This document shows positions 18,134 through 26,354 of a DNA stretch of 64,000 nucleotides, piece by piece. Numbering within the stretch: position 1 is the first letter of the stretch; each line of letters opens with the position of its first letter. This stretch comes from Ramlibacter sp. (GTDB taxonomy: Bacteria > Pseudomonadota > Gammaproteobacteria > Burkholderiales > Burkholderiaceae_C): the NCBI GenBank assembly GCA_028292245.1, contig JAQGMS010000287.1, positions 1 through 64,000 of the forward strand, given 5' to 3'. A model generated the notes under the pieces. The model did no database searches and had not been told where the DNA came from. It saw only the letters and a program-made list of their open reading frames with translations. A program made the position numbers and the translations under genes.

Positions 18134-19393
18134 CTACCAGCTCGCGGCCATCGAATCGGCCGAGAAGCGCGGATCGCGCTTGATCGCGCCGAGGTCGACG
18201 AACTCCATGTCCGACATCCTGATGTTGCGCATCTGGGCGTTGGTGCGCAGGTCCCAGGCGGCATTGGGTTCGCCCTGCACGTAGAAGTCGGCGCCGTTGT
18301 CGGCGACGTACAGGCCATAGCGCTTGGCGGCGGTCGCGAGCGCCTTGGCCTGCGCCGTCCAGTCGTCGGGGATCACGAAATCGGACTTCAGCCGCAACAG
18401 GGAGCCGAACGGAATCGCGCCCGGGTTGTCGCCGCCGGCGGCGAAGCGCGCCGGCCAGGCATGTTCGAGCGCCAGTTTCGGGTCGCTGAACGTCACGCGC
18501 AAGGCATGCCTGATTTCGCCGGAGTTGGCCTCGGCCGCCTTCGCCAACAGCGGCGTGATCGGCAGGCCGGCGGCGTCGCCCGCGGCCCAGTCGTCGGGCC
18601 GCAGTGACAGTGACTTCAAGTCCCACGCCGCTGTCGCCATGGCATACCACTGGCCCGACAGGTTGTAGGCGAAGTAGCTCTCCCACAGGCGGCAGGCACC
18701 CTTCTCGACGACGAGCACGTGGCGGTCGCCGCAGGTGTTGGGGTCGCTGCACACACCGTCTTCGGAGAGGAGTTTCGACGGGACGGGAAACGGGAAGCGC
18801 CGCTGGCTTGCGGGCACCGCACCGCAACTGCGCGCGATCGAGAAGCCGCCGTTGCCGTCGGCCACCGCGCAATCGCTCTTGTCGGGATAGCCGCGATCCC
18901 AGAACACGCCGGAGGTGGCGAAGTCGAACGACACCACCGGCCATTCGGTGGTGGCAGTGCTGCCGTCGACGATGTTGATCGGCATGCCCCAATAGGTCGA
19001 GTAGTTCGCCGCGTTGTCGTTGACGCCCCAGTCCGTGCCGAAGGAAACGCCGCGGCCGACCAGGTCCACCCACTCGCCGGATTTGGCGTGCGCCGGAAAG
19101 CGCGAGACGTCGTCGATGCGGGTGTTGAAGATGGCCGAGGCCGGGAACAGCTCGCAGTCGGCCAGCGTGGGAGCACTCGACGCGCCGGCGCCCGGGATGA
19201 CGTCCGCCACCGAAGTTGACGTGCTCGGCACCGGCATGGAAGCCGAACCTGTGGCGGACGAAACCGCGGCAGCCACCTGCGCGGGCACCGCTGGTGCGGC
19301 GCCGCCACCACCGCCGCCGCAGCCGGCCAGTCCCAGCAACGCCGCGCCGCAGAAAAGCAGGGCCAGTTCACGCTGTCTCTTGTGTCGAATCAA
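18134..19393 (-). CDS. putative lipoprotein of unknown function
   Basis: A 419-residue protein with a lipoprotein signal: hydrophobic span ALLFCGAALLGLAGC with lipobox LAGC, then a run of seven or so glycines and an Ala/Ser/Pro-rich linker before a folded domain. A TTG at 19393 is the likely start, with AGGGAG six bases upstream; no ATG fits before the signal peptide. The domain contains conserved-looking blocks (SGEWVDLVGRGVSFGTDWG, WPVVSFDFATSGVFWDRGYP, QRRFPFPVPSKLL) and six Cys residues. I do not recognise the family. It is convergent with the DUF4214-like gene, with only nine bases between the stops. Confidence 0.72.
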   Translation of the reverse strand: MIRHKRQRELALLFCGAALLGLAGCGGGGGGAAPAVPAQVAAAVSSATGSASMPVPSTSTSVADVIPGAGASSAPTLADCELFPASAIFNTRIDDVSRFPAHAKSGEWVDLVGRGVSFGTDWGVNDNAANYSTYWGMPINIVDGSTATTEWPVVSFDFATSGVFWDRGYPDKSDCAVADGNGGFSIARSCGAVPASQRRFPFPVPSKLLSEDGVCSDPNTCGDRHVLVVEKGACRLWESYFAYNLSGQWYAMATAAWDLKSLSLRPDDWAAGDAAGLPITPLLAKAAEANSGEIRHALRVTFSDPKLALEHAWPARFAAGGDNPGAIPFGSLLRLKSDFVIPDDWTAQAKALATAAKRYGLYVADNGADFYVQGEPNAAWDLRTNAQMRNIRMSDMEFVDLGAIKRDPRFSADSMAASW

Positions 19394-19609
19394 ATCGCAC
19401 TCCCTCGTGCAACAAACGGGGGGCATTGTGTGCATGAGTCGGGCCGGCCAAAACGTCACCGGCTGCAAGGGCCTGGGGCAATACGTTACCGCCGGGCCCA
19501 GTCTGTGTATTTTTGCGCCCCGGTGTAGCGCCATACCCGCGCGAAAGACCGGAAACGAGCCCCGTGCTAACCTGACAACCCGCTTTTGGCCCGCCCCAGA
19601 AAGAACAAG

Positions 19610-20782
19610 ATGCCTGGACTCCTGCCCAACGTCGATCCCGACGGCCTGCTCGAATTTTCGGTGGTCTATACCGACCGCGCCCTCAACCACATGTCGCGCA
19701 GCTTCCAGGGCGTGATGAAGGACATCTCTTCGATCCTGAAAGAGGTGTACCGCGCACGGTCGGCGGTGCTGGTGCCCGGCAGCGGCACCTTCGGCATGGA
19801 AGCCGTGGCGCGCCAGTTCGCCGGCGGCAAGGACGTGCTGGTGATCCGCAACGGCTGGTTCAGCTACCGCTGGACGCAGATCTTCGAGATGGGCAACATT
19901 CCGGCCTCGTCCACGGTGCTGAAGGCCAGGCGCACCGGCAGCGGCGCGCAAGCGCCCTGGACGCCGGCGCCGATCGCCGAAGTGCAAGCCGCCATCCGCG
20001 AGAAGAAGCCCGCAGTGGTGTTCGCGCCCCACGTGGAAACCGCGTCCGGCATGATCCTGCCCGACGCTTACCTGCGCGCGGTGTCCGATGCCGTGCATGA
20101 AGCGGGCGGCCTGTTCGTGCTCGATTGCATCGCTTCGGGCGCGATGTGGGTTGACATGCAGGCCACCGGCGTCGACGTGCTGATCTCGGCGCCGCAAAAA
20201 GGCTGGAGCAGCTCGCCGTGCTGCGCGATGGTGATGCTCAGCGAGCGTGCCCGCGCCGCGATCGACGGCACCACCAGCTCCAGCTTCGCCTGCGACCTGA
20301 AGAAGTGGCTGCAGATCATGGAAACCTATGAAGGTGGCGGCCACGCCTATCACGCCACCTTGCCGACCGACGCGTTGACGCGGCTGCGCGACACGATGGT
20401 GGAGACCAAGGCGCTGGGCTTCGCGAAGATCAAGGCCAACCAGGAAGAACTGGGGCGCAAGGTGCGCGCGCTGTTCGAAAGTCGCGGCCTGGCCAGCGTC
20501 GCCGCCGAAGGCTACAAGGCGCCGGGCGTGGTGGTGAGCTACACCACCGACCCCGAGATCCAGTCCAGCCGCAAGTTCCTGGCCGAGGGCCTGCAGACTG
20601 CCGCCGGCGTGCCGCTGCAGTGCGATGAGGGCGCGGACTTCATGACCTTCCGGGTCGGCCTGTTCGGCCTGGAGAAATGGCAGCACGTGGACCGCACGGT
20701 GGCGCAACTCACCGCGGCCCTGGACCATATCGGCTTGGGCGCGATGGCTGCGAAGCCGCAGGCGCAGCCCGCCACGGCCTGA
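19610..20782 (+). CDS. class V aminotransferase (alanine--glyoxylate aminotransferase family)
   Basis: A 390-residue PLP enzyme of the serine-pyruvate/alanine-glyoxylate group. The N-terminal half has VLVPGSGTFGMEAVARQF and the glycine-rich cofactor region; the PLP aspartate is in GLFVLDCIASGA and the Schiff-base lysine is in SAPQKGWSSSPCCAMV (about residue 201). FRVGLFGLEKW near the C-terminus is the usual substrate-carboxylate region. The ATG at 19610 is preferred over a TTG at 19586. Substrate choice between glyoxylate and other oxoacids cannot be settled. Confidence 0.92.
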   Translation: MPGLLPNVDPDGLLEFSVVYTDRALNHMSRSFQGVMKDISSILKEVYRARSAVLVPGSGTFGMEAVARQFAGGKDVLVIRNGWFSYRWTQIFEMGNIPASSTVLKARRTGSGAQAPWTPAPIAEVQAAIREKKPAVVFAPHVETASGMILPDAYLRAVSDAVHEAGGLFVLDCIASGAMWVDMQATGVDVLISAPQKGWSSSPCCAMVMLSERARAAIDGTTSSSFACDLKKWLQIMETYEGGGHAYHATLPTDALTRLRDTMVETKALGFAKIKANQEELGRKVRALFESRGLASVAAEGYKAPGVVVSYTTDPEIQSSRKFLAEGLQTAAGVPLQCDEGADFMTFRVGLFGLEKWQHVDRTVAQLTAALDHIGLGAMAAKPQAQPATA

Positions 20783-20804
20783 AGCCGCGCCGCCGGCCGC
20801 GGCC

Positions 20805-21653
20805 TCAGCGTGCCGCGAGCGGGCCCTGCTTGTCCACCGTGACGCGCACGGGCGCGGTGGCCGCCATCACCGACTGGTCGGTATTGCTCACCAGCTCCAG
20901 CCGCAACTGGTAGTCGCCCGGGGGCGGCTGCAGCCAGGTCTCGGTCTCGCCTTCGCGGAACTCCATCACCTCGGGCTTGCCGCGGCGCTCGGCCACCAGC
21001 CGGAAGTGGCCGGTGTCGGCGGCCTTGGCCTGCGCATGCGACACGTTGTAGCCGCTGGCGTGGAACTGCACGCGAAACGGCGGCCGCAGCACGGCGCCGT
21101 CGCGCGGCTCCAGCAGCTCGATGCGGCGCGGCCCTTGCAGGCTCGCCGGCGTGACCTGGGGGTTCTGCTTGGTCACCGTGATCTGCATCGGCTTGCTGAA
21201 GACGAAATAAGGGATGTGGCCCTGGTCGGCCAGCAGCAGGCTCAGGCTGTAGGTGCCCGGCTTGAGGTTCAACACCGTTTCCATCTGGCCCTTGCCGAAG
21301 TGGACGTATTGGTCGGTGAAGGGCAGCGGCTTCTTGAAGTCCAGCGGCAGCGACTGGTTGATCAGGAGGTGGTGGTGGCCGGCGCGTCCCGCGCTCTTGC
21401 CCGCCGGCACGATGCCCCGCATCGACAGGCCGAACCTGACGAGGAACGGAGATTCGAGGACGTCGCCGCTCTTGACGTTCGTGAAGTAAGCCGATGGCTG
21501 GCGGTTGGGCGGCGGCACCGACCAGGGATGCGTCTGCGCACCCGTTTCCGGGGTTTCCTGCCGTTCGACCGCGGGTGCGGCGAAGGCGCAGGCGGTGGCC
21601 AGGAGCAGGCAGCCGGCGGCGCCGCGGCGAAGGTGCGGGAGGCCAGGGATCAT
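20805..21653 (-). CDS. secreted DUF4399 domain protein
   Basis: A 282-residue protein with a Sec signal peptide (residues 1-26, AFAAP). The segment [16 protein letters not shown]-like ([16 protein letters not shown]) followed by [10 protein letters not shown] is the signature of DUF4399, and [19 protein letters not shown] completes it. A second beta-sandwich follows ([20 protein letters not shown], ending [13 protein letters not shown]), so the protein looks like two related domains in tandem, the second lacking the histidine cluster. Histidines in GHHHL suggest metal binding; function unknown. Confidence 0.83.
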   Translation of the reverse strand: MIPGLPHLRRGAAGCLLLATACAFAAPAVERQETPETGAQTHPWSVPPPNRQPSAYFTNVKSGDVLESPFLVRFGLSMRGIVPAGKSAGRAGHHHLLINQSLPLDFKKPLPFTDQYVHFGKGQMETVLNLKPGTYSLSLLLADQGHIPYFVFSKPMQITVTKQNPQVTPASLQGPRRIELLEPRDGAVLRPPFRVQFHASGYNVSHAQAKAADTGHFRLVAERRGKPEVMEFREGETETWLQPPPGDYQLRLELVSNTDQSVMAATAPVRVTVDKQGPLAAR

Positions 21654-21720
21654 GACGGGAACTCCATGTTGCGTCCCTAGATACGCAACAGCCCGCCTTT
21701 TGGATGCGGCAGGCGCCGCG

Positions 21721-22077
21721 CTAGGAGCTCATGAAGACCAGCGCGAATCCTGTGACGGCCAGCAGTCCATGCACGACGACGATCGGCTTGGGCAGCGGCA
21801 GCCGCTTGTCGTGATAGGCGAGGTTGAGGAACGTTCCACCCAACGCGGCCAGCACCAGCAGCCCCGTGCCGATCCATGCCATCCGCGGCATGCCGAGCGC
21901 AAAGCCGGCGTACAGCAGCAAGGTGAGGCCGCTGGCAGCCAGCAGGCCGTGGCCCATGGCGAGCCACGAGGGCGGCCGGTCGGCGCCGGCAAAGCGCAAC
22001 ACCGCCATGATCAGGCCGCCCAGCGCCGCGAACGCAAGCAAGGCCGTGGCCGTTTCCAATAGCAATTTCGAGTCCAT
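21721..22077 (-). CDS. small four-helix membrane protein of unknown function
   Basis: A 118-residue integral membrane protein with four hydrophobic spans (about residues 7-29, 36-59, 66-86 and 96-116). Histidines occur at similar places near span 2 (MGHGLL) and span 4 (VVHGLL), with AYHDKR in the loop, which suggests an internal two-fold repeat and possible cofactor binding; haem is speculative. No family is recognised. It lies 67 bases downstream of nothing related and is a stand-alone gene. Confidence 0.75.
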   Translation of the reverse strand: MDSKLLLETATALLAFAALGGLIMAVLRFAGADRPPSWLAMGHGLLAASGLTLLLYAGFALGMPRMAWIGTGLLVLAALGGTFLNLAYHDKRLPLPKPIVVVHGLLAVTGFALVFMSS

Positions 22078-22314
22078 GCGATTCCTTCGCTCCGTGATCG
22101 AATCCCCCGCTGGATCGCGAGTCTAGGCTTTAATCGCGCGGCCGTGTTGGACGGTGCGGCTCAGGCCGAAAGCGCCACTGTCCTACGGCGCCGGCGCGTG
22201 CGGCCTACATCGATCACACACCTTGCAACCCGCTTTGCACAATTCGCCTGCGCACTTTGCAGCAGCGCAACGTGGCGCGGGCAAGATGAAGGCTCATGCA
22301 AAAGGAGAGCAACC

Positions 22315-22776
22315 ATGAAATCAAGAGCAATCGTCTGTGCCATCGCGGCGGCATCGCTGGGCTTCGGCTCGCTGTCGTTCGCGCAAGGGTACAACCAGCG
22401 TGACAACGACCAGCAGCGCAATGAGCAGCGCAACGAACAGCGCAATGGCCAGCAGCGCTACGACCAGCAACGCTATGACCAGCAACGCTATGACCAACGC
22501 GGCCACGATCAGCGCGGGCCCGACCAGCGCGCCATGGGCAACCGCGAATTCCGCCATGACCAGGCGCGCGACTATTACGGCGCGCGTGGCCCCGAGTGGC
22601 GCCGTGGCGGCCATGTGCCGCAGGAATACCGCGACCGCCAGTACGTCGTGAACGATTGGCGCGGCCATCACCTGAACGCGCCCCCGCGCGGCTACCAGTG
22701 GGTGCAGGTGGGCGGCGACTACGTCCTGGTGGCGATCGCCACCGGCATCATCGCGCAGCTGTTGCTGAACCAGTAA
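22315..22776 (+). CDS. RcnB family periplasmic protein
   Basis: A 153-residue protein with a Sec signal peptide (residues 1-23). The mature N-terminus is a hydrophilic repeat of Gln/Arg/Asp/Tyr units (RNEQ, QRYDQ), rich in Asp and His. The C-terminal 70 residues, with VPQEYRDRQYVVNDWRGHHL and PPRGYQWVQVGGDYVLVAI, are the RcnB domain, named for the E. coli periplasmic protein in nickel/cobalt homeostasis. AAAGGAG precedes the ATG. A strong intrinsic terminator follows 22 bases after the stop. Confidence 0.9.
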   Translation: MKSRAIVCAIAAASLGFGSLSFAQGYNQRDNDQQRNEQRNEQRNGQQRYDQQRYDQQRYDQRGHDQRGPDQRAMGNREFRHDQARDYYGARGPEWRRGGHVPQEYRDRQYVVNDWRGHHLNAPPRGYQWVQVGGDYVLVAIATGIIAQLLLNQ

Positions 22777-22798
22777 CCCGCACGGCGCAGTCACCACC

Positions 22799-22842
22799 GG
22801 GCCGGACTCCCGCAGCGATGCGGGGTCCGGCCCTTTTCTTTT
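22799..22842 (+). terminator. intrinsic terminator
   Basis: GGGCCGGACtCCCGCA and its partner TGCGGGGTCCGGCCC form a long GC-rich hairpin with a four-base loop, followed by TTTTCTTTT. It ends the RcnB-like gene transcript and marks the last typical backbone feature before the cassette region. Confidence 0.9.
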
Positions 22843-23188
22843 GGGGCGGCGGCAGATTCTTCGAGGACCGATACCAGAATTGCGGGGTTTGCCGGTATTT
22901 TCGGAAGCTCACGTACATGCAACATCGACGGTATGACGTTGTTTGGAGAGGGTTTCCAGCCAATGCGCCCGCCGAAGTTAGACGACTGCGAGAGAAGTTA
23001 GACGACTGCGAGGGATGGCAAGACCGCAGGTTTGCGGGAATCCACGGCATTTTAGGAAAGCGCCAGAGGCAACGCGCAGCAGAATTGCTGATATAAAAGA
23101 AAGACTTGCGAGCGAAAGCGGAGGAAATCGATATGAATGTGTTCCGGTGTTATCCGACTGGTTTGCTGGCGATATCACGTTAGATCGC
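22843..23188. other. left border of the cassette region; no convincing gene
   Basis: No reading frame here has a recognisable product. The first 130 bases after the terminator have no visible structure. At 22974-23013 a 20-base unit containing the core GTTAGAC is repeated twice in tandem. At 23179-23185 the core GTTAGAT occurs four bases before the next start codon, exactly as seen for the downstream cassettes, so it is taken as the right end of a degenerate attC-like site. No matching left half (RYYYAAC) was found within 150 bases. No integrase gene is present here. Confidence 0.55.
22974..23013 (+). repeat. tandem 20-base repeat carrying GTTAGAC
   Basis: The unit GAAGTTAGACGACTGCGAGA is followed directly by a copy differing only at its last base. 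Each holds GTTAGAC, which fits the integron crossover core GTTRRRY. It could be a duplicated recombination site or the remains of an attI-like region; the sequence alone cannot show which. Confidence 0.7.
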
Positions 23189-23614
23189 ATGTTTCGCTAC
23201 ATCCTCGCACTCGCGACCGCAATGTTCATGGTTGCGGCTTTGTCAGCCTGCAACTCCAAGAGTGCTGCCGACTCGCTGGCCGCTCCCTCTGGTTCGACAG
23301 TGAACATCACTGAAATCACTCCGAATCCGGCAGGGCCCATGACCGTCGGGAGCGAGGTAAAGCTACGGGCTACCGTGGCTTACGCATTGACTTCAGATTC
23401 TGGAACTCTCGGCCTGGTCGTTCAGGATGCGAAGAACAAACCTCTCGCCCAAATTGTGAACGTCGTGTTGAAAGGGGGAGGAACTGAGAGCCTAGAGGTT
23501 TCATTCACGGTTCCAGACACCACGGCCATCCACGTATTCACTCCGCTGTCGGGGCAAGGCCAAGGCGCTACTTCAACAGTTGCGACGCGCTCGTACCGCG
23601 TGCAAAGCAAATAG
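23189..23614 (+). CDS. cassette gene 1: small putative lipoprotein
   Basis: A 141-residue protein. The N-terminus has a hydrophobic span and lipobox-like LSAC at about residues 15-18, so it is probably lipid-anchored. The rest is a beta-rich domain (VGSEVKLRATVAYAL, TESLEVSFTVPDTT) of unknown family. The ATG lies four bases after a GTTAGAT core, with no ribosome-binding site, the usual layout in integron cassettes. Codon use and GC are lower than in the flanking genes. It is followed 20 bases later by the left half of an attC-like site. Confidence 0.7.
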   Translation: MFRYILALATAMFMVAALSACNSKSAADSLAAPSGSTVNITEITPNPAGPMTVGSEVKLRATVAYALTSDSGTLGLVVQDAKNKPLAQIVNVVLKGGGTESLEVSFTVPDTTAIHVFTPLSGQGQGATSTVATRSYRVQSK

Positions 23615-23633
23615 TGGAGATGATGGCAATGCG

Positions 23634-23674
23634 ATCTAACATGTCAGTCAACACGGACGCGGAGCTTGCTTCAC
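23634..23674 (+). other. attC-like site 1, left half (interrupted by IS)
   Basis: ATCTAAC fits the R'' core RYYYAAC and begins 20 bases after the cassette gene 1 stop. CAACACGGACGC matches the L'' part of the next site (GACACGGACGC). Its partner half lies on the other side of the IS3 element. Confidence 0.65.
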
Positions 23675-23711
23675 TTTAGTTGACACTCTGACCTAACGGA
23701 GAGGGTGTTCA

Positions 23712-24077
23712 ATGGCAAAGAGAATCGGACCAGCAAAAATCAAGCAGTACAGCCTTGAATTCAAGCTCAAGGCAGTTCAACTGAGTGACCAGTCTGGGGT
23801 GCTGGTCAAGGATGTTGCGGAATCGTTGTGCATTCATCCTTTCATGCTCTCCAAGTGGCGCAAGCAGGTGCGCGATGGCGAGCTGGCTGGTGATCTGCCC
23901 GCGCTGCAGCCACAGGAAGCTGCGGAACTGAGGCGCCTTCGAGAGGTGGAGCAGCAGTTCAAGCGCCTTCAGATGGAGCACGACATCCTAAAAAAAGCTA
24001 TCCGGTTTGCCTCCGAACGAAAGATGAAGTCTTCGCCTTCATCGAGGCAAACCGGCAAACCTTTCCGGTCCAAATGA
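23712..24077 (+). CDS. IS3-family transposase OrfA
   Basis: A 121-residue DNA-binding subunit with an HTH_Tnp_1-type helix-turn-helix (YSLEFKLKAVQLSDQSG then VAESLCIHPFMLSKWRK) and a leucine-zipper-like coiled coil (about residues 68-95). Near codon 93 the sequence has seven consecutive A residues (about 23990-23996), a classic -1 slippage site. Shifting there joins OrfA to a frame reading SYPVCLRTKDEVFAFIEANR, which continues into OrfB, so an OrfAB fusion is the likely active transposase. Confidence 0.92.
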   Translation: MAKRIGPAKIKQYSLEFKLKAVQLSDQSGVLVKDVAESLCIHPFMLSKWRKQVRDGELAGDLPALQPQEAAELRRLREVEQQFKRLQMEHDILKKAIRFASERKMKSSPSSRQTGKPFRSK

Positions 24078-24898
24078 TGTGCGAGTTGCACAGGGTCACT
24101 CGCTCTGGCTTTTATGCCTGGTGCAAGCGTTCTCCGAGTCAAAGACAGCAGGCCGATCAAGCGCTGTTGGCTCGCGTGCGGCAGGTCCATGCCGACAGCC
24201 GCGGCTTCTATGGCAGCCCACGCGTGGCAGGGCAACTGCGGCTGGACGGACACATTGTGGGCAAAAGACGCGTGGCCCGCCTGATGCGAGAAGCGGGCCT
24301 TCAAGGCAGAAGTGCACGCCTGTATCGCCACTCGAAGGTGCTGCAGCGAGCGTTCTACGCGGGAGTGCCGTATCTGCCTGATTCCGCCTCGACGCAGCGG
24401 CACGACCAGGTGTGGGTTGGCGACGTGACCTACCTGAAGGTGGCCGGCCAGTGGCGCTACATGGCAGCGGTGATGGACAAGCACTCGCGCAAGATCGTCG
24501 GCTGGAGCCTGAGCGCCCGGCGCGATGCAGCCTTGACCAAGGAGGCGCTTCGCCGCTCTGCCACCAGTCGCAGCGTTAGGCCCGGCGTGGTGTTCCACAG
24601 CGACCGCGGCATCGAGTTCGCCAACTTCGAGTTCAGGGAGCAACTGCGCCAGCTCGGGATGGTTCAAAGCATGAATCGGCCTGGCAAGATGAACGACAAC
24701 GCGCACATGGAGTCGTTCTTCCACTCGATGAAGGGTGAGGAGCTGTACGGCAAGAAATTCAACACAGAGCAGCAATTGCGCAACACGTTAAGCAGCTACA
24801 TTCGCTTCTATAACGAGCGTCGGCTACATTCATCGCTGCAATACTTGCCGCCAGTAGCCTACGAGCGATTCGCGCAGAGAGAAACCAGTGTCAACTAA
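24074..24898 (+). CDS. IS3-family transposase OrfB (DDE integrase core)
   Basis: A 274-residue reading frame holding the HTH_21 region (GSPRVAGQLRLDGHIVGKRRVARLMREAGL) and rve integrase core. The DDE residues are visible: Asp in WVGDVTYLKV, Asp in VVFHSDRGIEFAN, and Glu in NDNAHMESFFHSMKGE. It overlaps orfA by four bases at ATG 24074, but similarity in the -1 frame extends further upstream, supporting expression as a frameshifted OrfAB. The C-terminus ETSVN is encoded by the right inverted repeat. Confidence 0.92.
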   Translation: MMCELHRVTRSGFYAWCKRSPSQRQQADQALLARVRQVHADSRGFYGSPRVAGQLRLDGHIVGKRRVARLMREAGLQGRSARLYRHSKVLQRAFYAGVPYLPDSASTQRHDQVWVGDVTYLKVAGQWRYMAAVMDKHSRKIVGWSLSARRDAALTKEALRRSATSRSVRPGVVFHSDRGIEFANFEFREQLRQLGMVQSMNRPGKMNDNAHMESFFHSMKGEELYGKKFNTEQQLRNTLSSYIRFYNERRLHSSLQYLPPVAYERFAQRETSVN

Positions 24899-24899
24899 A

Positions 24900-24976
24900 C
24901 CGGATCAAGTTCCCCCACAACAGCAGGCGGCGGCTTCGCCGCTGGTGTTGGTGGTCCGGTCATTTTTACGTTAGAC
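24900..24976 (+). other. attC-like site 1, right half
   Basis: The segment holds an imperfect hairpin around GGCGGCGGCTTCGCCGC and ends in GGTCATTTTTACGTTAGAC, whose GTTAGAC is the R' core. The ending ACGTTA is shared with the other sites of the array. Cassette gene 2 starts five bases later. Confidence 0.6.
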
Positions 24977-24981
24977 AGCGC

Positions 24982-25281
24982 ATGAATCAACCTGCAATGC
25001 CCACATCCAAAAAGCCAAGGTCTCGGGTCAAGCATCCCGATCGATTCCTTTGGCTGGTTTCGTCGCTGTTGGGGTTCGCCCTCTCTGTGGGTTTGGGCAT
25101 CGGCATATTTGCCGTCATCTTTTACGGACCGGCTTGGGCTAGCGGCAACGACGGTATTCTTTTAGGTTGGGGCTGGATGGGCTTACCTTTGGGGCTCCTC
25201 GCGGGACTGTACGTTTTCAATGCCGGAGTGCGCGACTTGCCGGATGCGTTCTATCGCGGATTTGGTGGTAGCGTTGTCTAA
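24982..25281 (+). CDS. cassette gene 2: small membrane protein
   Basis: A 99-residue protein with a basic N-terminus (residues 9-20) and two hydrophobic spans (about 24-50 and 59-78). No family is recognised. Its ATG is five bases after the R' core and its TAA stop lies inside the R'' core GTCTAAC of the next site. Start and stop so close to the recombination sites are typical of mobile gene cassettes. Confidence 0.72.
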   Translation: MNQPAMPTSKKPRSRVKHPDRFLWLVSSLLGFALSVGLGIGIFAVIFYGPAWASGNDGILLGWGWMGLPLGLLAGLYVFNAGVRDLPDAFYRGFGGSVV

Positions 25282-25344
25282 CTTGTCACTTGACACGGAC
25301 GCTGCGCGAACTTCTGCGCAGCGCCGGTCAGCTTTACGTTATAT
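25276..25344 (+). other. attC-like site 2
   Basis: A 69-base site. R'' GTCTAAC, then L'' CACGGACGCTGCGC; a loop; L' GCGCAGCGCCGGT, complementary to L'' with an unpaired base; then ACGTTATAT as R'. The stem with an extrahelical base and the two cores match the structure recognised by integron integrases. This is the best-formed site of the array. Confidence 0.8.
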
Positions 25345-25350
25345 CGCTTG

Positions 25351-25800
25351 ATGGGCAAGCACCTCTACTACTTCCGCCCCGGTGAAGAGGCTCGAATGTT
25401 GGCAAGGTGCCAGTTCGGGATCGCAAATGACGGTCGGTGTGGGGCAACGCTCACGTATCCTATGAAAGGTTACCCCTGGCGACGGAATCCTATGAAGAGC
25501 TGCGAGTTTGAGATTTCTGAAGAAGTGAAATCGCTACTCTTTTCCGAAATTTCTAGAATTCGGCAGCAGCATCCGTCTGAGTGCCTGGCGCAGGATCAAC
25601 TTTGGAGCGACACGCGGGAAAAGGGAAATGGTATTACGAGGGATAGATCTACCAACACACTCTGCTACACCGTCGGAGTCTTTGGCGAGAGCGGCGATAC
25701 TGAGGAAAGCTACTCTCTTCGCGAGAACTCCGAGGTGCTGTTGGGCTCTGCGCTGTTCCAGACTATCACCGAGTTAGTACGTCCATACGAGCTGCCATGA
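25351..25800 (+). CDS. cassette gene 3: hypothetical protein
   Basis: A 149-residue soluble protein without recognisable motifs. It has four Cys residues, two in the first third (RCQFGIANDGRCGA), and an acidic C-terminal half. It starts six bases after the R' core of site 2 (ATG 25351; a TTG at 25348 is just before) and ends 17 bases before the R'' core of site 3. Its composition is AT-richer than the backbone genes. Confidence 0.65.
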   Translation: MGKHLYYFRPGEEARMLARCQFGIANDGRCGATLTYPMKGYPWRRNPMKSCEFEISEEVKSLLFSEISRIRQQHPSECLAQDQLWSDTREKGNGITRDRSTNTLCYTVGVFGESGDTEESYSLRENSEVLLGSALFQTITELVRPYELP

Positions 25801-25816
25801 CGAACGTGACGACGCG

Positions 25817-25906
25817 ATATAACAAGGCAGTCGAGACAGGCGCCCAAGGGCGTCCGCGCACTGCGTGCGCTCCAATCCTTGGGCGCCGCTCACTTCTACG
25901 TTAGCC
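25817..25906 (+). other. attC-like site 3
   Basis: A 90-base site. ATATAAC is close to the R'' consensus; L'' GACAGGCGCCCAAGG pairs with L' CCTTGGGCGCCGCTC with one unpaired position; a GC-rich loop lies between; ACGTTAGCC is the R' end. The long stem is clear. Confidence 0.8.
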
Positions 25907-25922
25907 CTCAGCGGAAACCTGC

Positions 25923-26312
25923 GTGGAGTTCATCGTTGAAGTCATCGCCCAGTTCCTGTTCGAACTGCTGTTGCAGATCATTGGGCAATTTCTGTTCGAG
26001 CTTGGACTTCACGCGATCGCGGAGCCATTTCGCAAAGCGCCAAATCCTTGGGTTGCAGCGCTCGGCTACGTTCTCCTGGGCGTGATCCTGGGAGCACTGA
26101 CACTCTGGCCCTTCCCATCATCAATGGTCAAATTGCCAATCCTACGGTGGGTCAATCTAGCGCTCACTCCCGTTCTAGTCGGAGTCTTCATGTCCTGGCT
26201 CGGAAACTGGCGAGCGCGGCGCGGGCAGTTCGTCATGCGCATCGATCGGTTCTCCTATGGCTATCTGTTCGCGCTTACAGTAGCTTTAGTTCGATTCACA
26301 TGGGCGCACTGA
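25923..26312 (+). CDS. cassette gene 4: membrane protein of a type seen in integron cassettes
   Basis: A 129-residue protein with a GTG start at 25923, 16 bases after the R' core of site 3. The N-terminal amphipathic stretch VEVIAQFLFELLLQIIGQF followed by three membrane spans (about residues 42-62, 75-93 and 108-127) resembles a family of small membrane proteins I recall from gene cassettes of Pseudomonas, Xanthomonas and environmental integrons; this is memory, not a search. Its stop lies two bases before the R'' core of the last site. Confidence 0.68.
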   Translation: MEFIVEVIAQFLFELLLQIIGQFLFELGLHAIAEPFRKAPNPWVAALGYVLLGVILGALTLWPFPSSMVKLPILRWVNLALTPVLVGVFMSWLGNWRARRGQFVMRIDRFSYGYLFALTVALVRFTWAH

Positions 26313-26313
26313 G

Positions 26314-26354
26314 GGCTAACAGGTTGTTCGACACAGACGCGGAGCTTGCCTCGT
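26314..26354 (+). other. attC-like site 4, left half only
   Basis: GGCTAAC lies just after the cassette gene 4 stop. The following GACACAGACGCGGAGCTTGC matches the left half of site 1 with two changes. There is no right half; IS-end sequence follows instead. Confidence 0.62.

Larger units (their letters stand above)
23675..24899 (+). mobile_element. IS3-family insertion sequence
   Basis: A 1,225-base element bounded by perfect 13-base inverted repeats, TTTAGTTGACACT at 23675-23687 and its complement at 24887-24899. It holds overlapping orfA and orfB; the orfB stop codon lies in the right repeat. No target-site duplication is visible in the bases flanking the repeats (CAC versus CCG), so the present ends may have been rearranged. 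It separates the two halves of an attC-like site. The transposase is intact by reading frame, so the element may be active. Confidence 0.88.

Noticed and set aside
22843-22973. Remnant of an integron integrase
   Set aside because: Translations in all frames show no tyrosine-recombinase motif, and the frames are short.
23668-23703. Minus-orientation attC made of the ACCTAAC core near the IS left end
   Set aside because: Both ends would then read as the same core type, and the sequence is better explained as the IS terminal repeat plus its interior.
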